A stretch of 64,000 nucleotides of DNA from Chryseobacterium phocaeense (lineage in GTDB: Bacteria; Bacteroidota; Bacteroidia; Flavobacteriales; Weeksellaceae): NCBI RefSeq assembly GCF_900169075.1, contig NZ_LT827015.1, positions 2,806,158 to 2,870,157 of the forward strand, given 5' to 3'. This document shows, one piece after another, positions 1 through 8,000 of the stretch (within the stretch, counting starts at the first letter, position 1; the number at the start of each line of letters is the position of its first letter). Under the pieces are notes generated by a model. That model had not been told where the DNA came from. It saw only the letters and a list, made by a program, of their open reading frames with translations, and did no database searches. The position numbers and the translations under genes are program-made.

Positions 1-327
1 TGCATCCACTCCTAAAGTATCTAATTCTCTTGGCTCTTTTTCCAAATTAAAGTATCCTGTTGGATTAAAATATCCAAGCTTCCGTACGACATCGGGATCT
101 ACACTATTCGAATAAAAAATATAATCTGGATCGTAGTGCTTTATCATATCCAAATAGTTTTGAACTATGGCCCCTTCTTTAACAGGTATGATAGGGTTAT
201 ATCTTCCGCCCCACTGCTTTTGGTTATGATGTATTAGCTTAATAAGTTTTTCATAGGGATAATCGATATCGACAAAAAACATATATCGAAGATGTCTTGG
301 TTGAGAGGTAATTTGAAATTGATTCAT
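1..327 (-). CDS. Unrecognised protein, N-terminal 109 residues, cut by window start
   Basis: The frame opens with ATG at 325-327 and stays open to base 1, so only the N-terminus is visible. It reads MNQFQITSQPRHLRYMFFVD, then a motif QWGGRYNPIIPV near residue 40 and YDPDYIFYSNSVDPD near residue 65. I do not recognise the family. It lies 115 bases downstream of the helicase gene on the same strand and could be a third gene of that defence operon, or an independent one. The clean start codon and protein-like composition argue that it is a real gene. Function is unknown. Confidence 0.6.
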   Translation of the reverse strand, partial: MNQFQITSQPRHLRYMFFVDIDYPYEKLIKLIHHNQKQWGGRYNPIIPVKEGAIVQNYLDMIKHYDPDYIFYSNSVDPDVVRKLGYFNPTGYFNLEKEPRELDTLGVDA

Positions 328-442
328 TACGTTTATGTGTTTCTTATTCTGGTATTAGTTATTTTTTTTATTGCTGTTCACAGTAGAATTCTCTCAAAAT
401 GCAAAAATGTCATCTAGTTTTAACATGGCTAATATCATAAAG

Positions 443-3400
443 CTACAATCTTAATGATTGACTAAAAGCTAAATGTGTTTCTACTCTCATTAACAAATTA
501 TTGTCTTTCTTATAAAATAATTTAGAAGCAGAGTCAAATCCTTCCCTAACGCAACTCGCTAAGATTCTTACATCCCACGAAATGTTTGCATTTTCAATGC
601 TATTTTGTTTTGCTTTTTCCAGTAATACCATTGATAATAATCCCAATCCAAAACTTAGTTCAGGAACCAGTCGATTAACAAACTTGCGGGCCTTACCTAA
701 ATAAGCGCTTCTATCAGGTCTATTCACATTTGGAATTTTGGCATCCAACTCATTTAAAGGAATTCCTAGTACGTAATGCTGAAGAATATCTTTCATTAAA
801 TCAATCCGATTTGTTATATCAGAGATTTCTGCTTCCGGTTTTAATCCAAGAACTTTCTTAATTTGTTCTAATGTAGTATGTTTGCTAAATATCTTTAACA
901 AGAAAGATGGATTATCCTTTATCCATGTAAAAAACCACTCTATTAATTCTATTACTGATCTAGATAATAGATTTTCGAGACCTCCCCGATCAATGGCATT
1001 TCCCAACTCGTGAATAATCAATGGCTCAACTCCCGTCTTAATTGCTATCTCTTTTTGCCATAAATACTCATCTGTTAAACTATCCAGTTCATTTCGCCTA
1101 TCTAGTAATTTTCTAACCTGTTCATCAAACTGCGCTTTATTTCCTTGTATAGTCGCCTTATAAGCATACAATGATTTTTCTAACAAATCTTTACTGGCAG
1201 TATGGGATACATTTTCTGGTACAAACCTATACAATATATTCTTTTGATCAACACTTAAATCATCTTTATTCTCTTGGATTGTATCTAAAAAGTATTCCAA
1301 AGGATCTTTTATCGTAAGGCATTGATCTCCTTTTGAAAACACATCATCCTTTAACTGCCACCATCTTTCAGAAATAGTGGAATCCTGAATTGTAACAATC
1401 TTACCTGGAATCAAAATAACAGCGCCTTGTGAGGAAAGTCCTGCTCTTCCCGCTCTCCCTGCTGCATTTAACAATTCGTGAGGATCGACCTGCTGTCTAT
1501 TTTCACCATCTTCATCGTATCGGTCATCGCCAGCAATTATAACTATTTCTGCAGGTAAATTAATTCCCTGGGCAAGAGTAGCTGTTGCTACAAGAACTAC
1601 AGAACCTTCAGTGGATTTAAAATATCCTTCGATTAAAGATCTCTCGGTAGGTAACAGCAAACCATGATGCACTCCAACATTTTTACAATCGTAAAAATAC
1701 GAATGTCTAAAATCACCTAGCTCAAGGGTAATACCATCCACCAACTTTTGATTGATTTTAATATAATCATGATATGAATTATGCCTGTCAGTTAGAGCTT
1801 CAGCAATTTTACGTGATGTGGAGTTGGTTATTCTCGGATCATCTACGAATACAAGTGTTTTGAGCCCTAAACTAGAAAAATGTACTGCTAGGTCGGCTGC
1901 AATGAAATTTCTATTACTTGTGAGTTGCCATCTACCACCAATACCCAACAATGTACTATGAGAAAGAATTTGAGATTTTAGATAATCATTATCATCTTCT
2001 GTTTCCCAAATATTTTTTAGACTAAAAAAACAAAAAGGATCAATAATCATCCTATTTTTTAGTTTAGCAGGAGGAGCTTTGGTTGTAGCAGTTTTTCTAT
2101 GTTCATTAATAATGCCATTCAGCTCCTTTATTTTTCGTTCCTCAAATATCAGGCATCCATGAAGTTGACGAGTAGGTTTCCATGTAGAACTAAAAACATG
2201 GCATTTTCTTAACGTAACTTCCGAAATCCATGAAGCAATTTCACTACCATTTTCAACCATAGCTGATATTAATAAATAATCAGCTTGAGGAGCTAGATTG
2301 AATATAGACAAAAGACAGTACATTGCATCAACAGATCTTCTATCCTTATTTATATTTGTGCCATGTATTAAATGAAATTCATCAAAAACCACCAATCCTA
2401 CTCTACTAAAAAAATCAGGATTGATGTTGAGAAAAGTTAGACATCTTTCAGGTGTCATAACGACAATTGGAAAGCCGACTACCTCCTCAAAATCAGTAAA
2501 CTCACTTCCAAATTCAATATTAACTGATTCAAATTCACTAAATAATGGTCTTAAATTCTTATTTACCTGATCTTCTAAAGCATGGGTAGGAACTAAATAG
2601 ATTACCTTTCTTCCAGAATATAAACACGATGCTATTTTTAATTCCGATAGAGTTGACTTTCCAGCTCCGGTAGGTAATGTTAATACAGCAGATTGGCCAG
2701 GATCTAGAAAATCAGTACTTATTACATCTTTATGATTCTCCCACAAATATGGACGCTCTTTTGCCAGGTTTTCCAAAAAATTAGTCCAAAGTACTGGATT
2801 GACACCAAATGGAGGCGGAATGTTAATGACCGCTCTCGTTAATATATCTTCTTCTAATAGCTTTAATAATTTTGCAAGACGATAAGGTCCTGAAAAAGTA
2901 CTTCTTTGCTCAAAACGGCCAATGTCTGATATTGAAAGCTCTATTACCTTGTCAAAATGATTTTGCCGTTCTCCTGTAGATTGAAGTGCTAATCGTTGGC
3001 CGATTTGTACCATACCAAGCCCTATTTCTCTCCATAAATAGTTTAGAGCAGTTTCTTCCAAATCATCAGCATTAAATATCTCTTCTTCAATGAGAGTATT
3101 TTCAGCTATTTCGGCTACTTTCCCGGTAGCTAAACAGATGATACATGAAATCAATTTCCTGTGCGTTGGGCCTTCCGCGTCACTTCTTCTTAATGACAAA
3201 GCTGTTTCTGCAGCGTCTGCCTGGCTATTGCCAATTAAAAAAAGAATTATCGATGCTATATAAGCAGATATAGAATCGGTCTCTAACAAGTTTTCATGCT
3301 CTTCATTGTCTAACCCCATCTTATGGATAAGATTATTTGCCGTAGCAGCAACAAAAGCTATAGATTCTTTTTGCTCATGATCAGGAATCGTTAACAAAAT

Positions 3401-3610
3401 AGTTTCAAGATTATTTGCTAACTTTCTCAATAGTTTTAGTCCAGAAATCAAAATTTCACTTTGAAAATTAAGCGTTCCATCTGCTACTTGACGTTTCAAG
3501 CTGACAATCTGAGCATATATCTTTGTTAATTCCTGCGGCAGCCTATTAATGTCAATATCTGCAATATCAGGTATATCTTTTATCTTTCTTTCAGTAGTAC
3601 TATTATACAT
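443..3610 (-). CDS. Ski2-like DEAD/DEAH helicase, HamB-like defence helicase
   Basis: A 1055-residue superfamily 2 helicase. Walker A is LPTGAGKST at residues 312-320, motif II is DEFH at 410-413, followed by VATATLAQGINLP and the motif VI arginine fingers GRAGRAG near residue 750. The first 300 residues carry no motif I recognise. ATG at 3608-3610 starts one base after the stop of the upstream nuclease-like gene (TGATATG), so the two are translationally coupled. Known two-gene defences with this layout are Hachiman (HamA nuclease plus HamB helicase) and AbpAB. In Hachiman the helicase senses damaged or phage DNA and releases the nuclease. The helicase call is safe; the Hachiman label is inference from pairing, gene order and motif VI type. 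Confidence 0.85.
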   Translation of the reverse strand: MYNSTTERKIKDIPDIADIDINRLPQELTKIYAQIVSLKRQVADGTLNFQSEILISGLKLLRKLANNLETILLTIPDHEQKESIAFVAATANNLIHKMGLDNEEHENLLETDSISAYIASIILFLIGNSQADAAETALSLRRSDAEGPTHRKLISCIICLATGKVAEIAENTLIEEEIFNADDLEETALNYLWREIGLGMVQIGQRLALQSTGERQNHFDKVIELSISDIGRFEQRSTFSGPYRLAKLLKLLEEDILTRAVINIPPPFGVNPVLWTNFLENLAKERPYLWENHKDVISTDFLDPGQSAVLTLPTGAGKSTLSELKIASCLYSGRKVIYLVPTHALEDQVNKNLRPLFSEFESVNIEFGSEFTDFEEVVGFPIVVMTPERCLTFLNINPDFFSRVGLVVFDEFHLIHGTNINKDRRSVDAMYCLLSIFNLAPQADYLLISAMVENGSEIASWISEVTLRKCHVFSSTWKPTRQLHGCLIFEERKIKELNGIINEHRKTATTKAPPAKLKNRMIIDPFCFFSLKNIWETEDDNDYLKSQILSHSTLLGIGGRWQLTSNRNFIAADLAVHFSSLGLKTLVFVDDPRITNSTSRKIAEALTDRHNSYHDYIKINQKLVDGITLELGDFRHSYFYDCKNVGVHHGLLLPTERSLIEGYFKSTEGSVVLVATATLAQGINLPAEIVIIAGDDRYDEDGENRQQVDPHELLNAAGRAGRAGLSSQGAVILIPGKIVTIQDSTISERWWQLKDDVFSKGDQCLTIKDPLEYFLDTIQENKDDLSVDQKNILYRFVPENVSHTASKDLLEKSLYAYKATIQGNKAQFDEQVRKLLDRRNELDSLTDEYLWQKEIAIKTGVEPLIIHELGNAIDRGGLENLLSRSVIELIEWFFTWIKDNPSFLLKIFSKHTTLEQIKKVLGLKPEAEISDITNRIDLMKDILQHYVLGIPLNELDAKIPNVNRPDRSAYLGKARKFVNRLVPELSFGLGLLSMVLLEKAKQNSIENANISWDVRILASCVREGFDSASKLFYKKDNNLLMRVETHLAFSQSLRL

Positions 3611-3611
3611 A

Positions 3612-4394
3612 TCAAGACTTTTTAGACTGTAAATAATTAATAACTTTATCTGAAAAGTCCTGCATCCAATTTCTCATATCATCAAGATAAATAGTTGCTC
3701 CACTTCTACGTTCAGAAGTATTCCCAGAAACACAATCATCGTAATTATTGAATAAAGCTTTTCTACCTTCATTATCATTATGCCTCCCTTCTCTGGTTAT
3801 CCCTATACGATAAATTCGATACTTATTATCAAAAATATCGTTCTGAACATTTTGTAATATATTTCCTGCATCAAGTTGACCAATTAAAATAGAAATTATT
3901 GATACCAAAGCATTATTTTTCTCCCCATTTTCAAACTCTCTAAATTCAGGAAAAACCTGCTGAGTAATTTTACCTCTTGGTCCAGTAGTACACTTATCTT
4001 CGGTTATAATTATATTTCTCAAACCATCATTTTCATTTAGAATCAGAGCTAAACCATCAATTCCATGTTGGGCTGGTGCAAAATGTGGATAATTAGAAAA
4101 AAATTTTTCACCAGTATACCTCTTTGCTAAAACGATCCAGGATATCATCTGAAAAATCCATCCATCTCGTTTTTCAATAGTGGCTGATGTAATTTTGTTA
4201 ATCACCTTATCAATAGAGTCATTCGGATGCACAGGTAAAACAGTACTCAATGAATTTATAATGCGGTTAATATGGAGGTGGTGTCCTAGTAGCAGTTCCC
4301 CTACGTATTCCGCCAATAAATCTTTATTATCTATCTCATATTCGTAATCGATGACTAACGGGGAACAATCTGTATCTATAAGGTTGAAGGGCAT
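3612..4394 (-). CDS. PD-(D/E)XK-like nuclease paired with helicase (HamA-like)
   Basis: A 260-residue protein encoded immediately upstream of the helicase. A candidate PD-(D/E)XK core is visible: HGIDGLALI gives Asp113 and IIITEDKC gives Glu132-x-Lys134 on the next strand. HamA (DUF1837) proteins have a similar size, the same place in front of a Ski2-like helicase, and an E-x-K active site. Overall similarity to the HamA sequences I remember is weak, so this may be a divergent HamA, an AbpA-like protein or a new family. A TATATTTG element on the minus strand at 4455-4462 lies about 60 bases upstream of the ATG and would drive both genes. Confidence 0.55.
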   Translation of the reverse strand: MPFNLIDTDCSPLVIDYEYEIDNKDLLAEYVGELLLGHHLHINRIINSLSTVLPVHPNDSIDKVINKITSATIEKRDGWIFQMISWIVLAKRYTGEKFFSNYPHFAPAQHGIDGLALILNENDGLRNIIITEDKCTTGPRGKITQQVFPEFREFENGEKNNALVSIISILIGQLDAGNILQNVQNDIFDNKYRIYRIGITREGRHNDNEGRKALFNNYDDCVSGNTSERRSGATIYLDDMRNWMQDFSDKVINYLQSKKS

Positions 4395-4454
4395 AAACTA
4401 TAATGGTTATTAATAATATATGAAAACAGTAAAATTAAAATATTACTGTTCTAA

Positions 4455-4462
4455 CAAATATA
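4455..4462 (-). promoter_or_regulatory. Bacteroidota -7 promoter element for the nuclease-helicase operon
   Basis: Read on the minus strand this is TATATTTG, an exact match to TAnnTTTG. It predicts a start near 4448 and a leader of about 54 bases before the ATG at 4394. No clear TTG is seen at -33. It suggests the pair is transcribed separately from the AVAST-like operon upstream. Confidence 0.4.
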
Positions 4463-4606
4463 ACAAAAACTTAAATCTCTTATTTACAGTTGCCTGCAGT
4501 TTTAAAAAAATTGTAAAACCCAATTTAAACCTGTAAAGGAAAATGCAAGAAATTAACCGTCAAAGTGGATAATTAATAGTGATGGAAGATCATAATTGAC
4601 ATTACA

Positions 4607-4825
4607 TTATAACTCTTCTCTACTATGCTTCTTATCTTCTAATATTTTTGCTGCTGTGTTTGCTGTCAATGCTATAGTTTGTGTAATTGTTCGAAGGTTC
4701 ATTCTTCCGTTAGGAGAATACCTTGCTTTTTCAGCTGCATTTAACATCTTAAAATTAGTTACATTCATGTTCTTTTCTAAAAGCAAGCTTAAGTTTCTTT
4801 CCAATTCTCTTCTATTATCCGGCAT
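4607..4825 (-). CDS. Small protein, paralogue of the upstream 80-residue protein
   Basis: A 72-residue protein beginning MPDNRRELERNLSLLLEKNM. A longer reading would need a TTG start at 4853-4855; I chose ATG at 4823-4825 because the similarity to the neighbouring protein starts exactly at PDNR. The two share PDNR, then L/F-E-R-x-L/I-x-x-L, a central N-x-R-x-N element, and a C-terminal A-N-x-x-A/L pattern. It overlaps the end of the preceding gene by 11 bases and closes the AVAST-like operon. No known domain is recognised; a small helical protein is likely. Possible roles are an antitoxin, regulator or adaptor of the STAND proteins. Confidence 0.6.
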   Translation of the reverse strand: MPDNRRELERNLSLLLEKNMNVTNFKMLNAAEKARYSPNGRMNLRTITQTIALTANTAAKILEDKKHSREEL

Positions 4826-5057
4826 CTTTATTATTTTTAAATTCAGGTCTGTCAAAATTAGCTAAGGAGTTTGCCAATAATCTTGACCGCTCATCTACAG
4901 TTATAAAATTTACTCTCTTATTAGGAAGTTTTTTAGTCTTCAGCAAACTCATTATTATTCTATGATCTGGAATTGATTTAAATGTTCCCTTTTCAATGGA
5001 TTCAGCTAAAATGTGAATATGTCTCTCAAATTGTTTTCTATTATCTGGTGTAATCAT
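4815..5057 (-). CDS. Small protein of the AVAST-like operon, tandem paralogue
   Basis: An 80-residue protein starting MITPDNRKQFERHIHILAES. Its ATG at 5055-5057 overlaps the TGA of the giant protease-STAND gene (ATGA), so translation is coupled to it. It is clearly related to the 72-residue protein encoded next, which indicates tandem duplication of a tiny gene. It contains VNFITVDERSRLLANSLANF near the C-terminus. I see no signal peptide, membrane segment or zinc motif. Its conserved place directly behind a STAND effector argues for a job in that system, but none can be named from sequence. Confidence 0.65.
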   Translation of the reverse strand: MITPDNRKQFERHIHILAESIEKGTFKSIPDHRIIMSLLKTKKLPNKRVNFITVDERSRLLANSLANFDRPEFKNNKDAG

Positions 5058-8000
5058 AAATTTGATATTTTTTGATCGAATATATCGACGATATAGGAAT
5101 TATATCCATAAAATATTCTCAGTACAAGTTTATATTCTGATTTTATACTATCAATTTTATTGAGTGGTATAGTTGAGAAATACCCGATATTAGAAGAAGT
5201 TCCTCTGTTATTATTTCCCCAATTTCTTCCAACTCTCCAAAATTTCGAATTTATATCATTCTGCAGGTCTGGTAAGATATCCATCACCTTTTTATTTAAA
5301 ACTGCCGGAACTAAGTCACTTCCCGTAACATCGACTACATTATCGCATTTAATGAACAATGGGACTATTTGTCCATTTTCACTTTCCGGCATATCTATCG
5401 GATATTCGTTCTCAAAAAAAGAGGGCCAAGGATATGATGAGCTTCTTCTATTAGTATCTGACAAAGGCACCAGATACCCTACGATATCAATTATTTCTTG
5501 CTTATTTCTTTTTATTTCATCGTTGATTACACTAAAGTAACTTAAAGGGATTTCCCCATTGATTTTTAATTTTCCAAAATTAAGTTTACCTGTTTCAAAT
5601 AAATGCTTTATCTCATTTTCAAAAGACTCATTATAATTTCTGAAATCTGCACTTAATCGATTCTCTGGAAATGTAGGTTGATAGAATCTTAAGATATTTG
5701 CAACCTCTTTTCTTGATTCCAAACTTGTACAAGAGCCTAACGCGGTATTCAGGGCATACTTTAATAAAGTTTCAAGGTCAGATACTAATGGAATATTATT
5801 ATGGTCATTAAAGCTTCTATCAATATATTCACTGGCTTTTTGGCAATCTTCTATAGATAAAGGTAAAAGATTTTCAATATTTGAAATAAGTTTCTTAGCA
5901 AACTCTTTATTCAATATTCCTAAATCATTAAGAGCGTATAAAAATTCATCTATAGGGTGCAAATAAGTTTCATCAAAAAATATTTCTCCACTGTTGGCAG
6001 GACCCTTGACAAAAGAGTCCTCAAACAACTTAATCATATTATCAAAGTCCGAAATGCCCAAATTTTGTTGTTCAATCATAGCATCCAACAGTGAATTTTT
6101 TATCATAAAATGCTCCTGTTGCAAGAGTTTATTTAAGTTACTCTCTATCAATAATTTAAATTCTTGAGAAAATCCGATTGGATTTAAATTTGACAGTTGA
6201 TGAATTATAGAAGCTGAAAGTTCTCTCGAAACTTTATACCCGTTAGATAGTATTTCTTCAATCAACCCTTCAACCACATTTTTAGGAATAACAGTTCCCA
6301 GCCAAGTTAAAATCTCAATCACTCGATTTTTCACAGTTAATGATGGATGATTTAAAAACCAAATTAATAAGCCTAATAATATTTTTCCCTCCCGTAGATC
6401 GGAGTCGTCTTGAGATAATTTAGTTATCCAATTATATTTATCATAGTACTGTTGCGGAGTTTTTATCATCAAACTAAGGTGTTCATCAACTGCCTGAAGT
6501 ACTAAGGTTTTCTCATTTTCATCATTACTGTTTTGAAGAAATTTTATTATATGGTCAACAATAATCCATTCGTCATAGTAAGGTTCGTTAAGAATAAGGT
6601 TTTTCAAACTTTTAATCAGTTCAGAAGAACTGTTATAACTCTGTGTGTAAAGATTTCTTAGATCGGTTATTTTATGAGAATAATTATATGCCCAAACACC
6701 ATATTTTTTGTTTTGAATTTCCTCTAATGCATTAGTGATTAATTTTCTAGCCTCACTTTTATTTTCTGTATCAAGTTTTTGTTGTGCATTTTTTTTAGCA
6801 ACAACTAAAGCGTTCAGAGGATCGTCAGTTTTTTCCTTTCGGTGTACATCTGGATCAAGACCTCCTACATTTAACTCTAGGTTCGTCATCCCTACTTCCT
6901 CCAAATATTTTTCAGCGAGCACATGGTTCGATGAATTTATATTGTCAAAAAATTCTAATAGATATTCTCTACGATATTCATCATTAAACTCAGACACAAT
7001 GAATTTAGACCATCTTCTAAAAATAGTTTCCAATTTGGAAGGGTCAGAGTTCTCAAAATTGTTTATAATCTTCGCATGCTCTTTTGCATAATCCGTCAAA
7101 TGATAGTCTGCTCCTAAAATACATAACTCACTAAGTGCCCAAACAACTAAGGAATTTTCAGGATTTGAATTTTTTATTAATGCTAATACCGCACTCTGTT
7201 CCTCGATTGCGTTTGCACCCAATATATAACCTTCCCCTTTTTCCGGCATATCTACATTAAATGATTCGGCATTATTGATAACAGTACCATAATCTGGTAA
7301 TATTAGATATTGAAGGTATTCTACAGCTTGTTTTAAAAGTCCAATTTTAGTCAAATCACCTACAAATTGCTCCTGTTGCTGCTTAATATATCTTTGAAAA
7401 GTCATCTCCCCCGATGCATAATCAAGGTGCGCGGCAAAATTTTTCAAATATGACAGATCTCCATTCTGAGGAATAATATTGGATACCGCAGTATTAATGA
7501 TGCCCAATTGATCTTCTTTATACCAAGTAGGTCCCATTGATGTATTTATCATTTCTTTAAAAACAGATTTTGCCCTATCCTCATTTTCTAAAATAGCGTA
7601 TAATTCAATAAGTCTTAACAGATATTCATTTCGTTCCCATCGATTTTCAACCGTCGTTAAAATATGTTTTTCAAGTATTTTTGCTACTTTAAATGAGGAT
7701 ACATTATGATTCCCATCTCTTGCTAACTCACGAGAAATAACAAATAAACTTTCAATGTACCCTTCGGTGTATAAACCTAACTGATAATGTTTTTTTTGCA
7801 ATATTTTCTCAACAAATTCTTCGATTTTATGAGGAAATGCGTCGATTAATAGATTTGTAAATTTTTTAAATATTGTAGGAAAAAGTTTTTCAGGCAAAGA
7901 GTAGCTCCTCTGCCAAAAAACTCTATTTCGTAAGTCCGGAATTAAGCTATATATTAGCTCATTCAGCTTTTCTTCCAGTGATTTAATTTCATCTTTTTTC

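Noticed and set aside
4826..4855. TTG start for the 72-residue protein
   Set aside because: Similarity to its paralogue starts at the ATG-initiated PDNR segment.
4596..4865. 89-codon plus-strand ORF opposite the small paralogues
   Set aside because: The minus-strand ORFs are paralogous to each other, which supports that strand; this one is a shadow.
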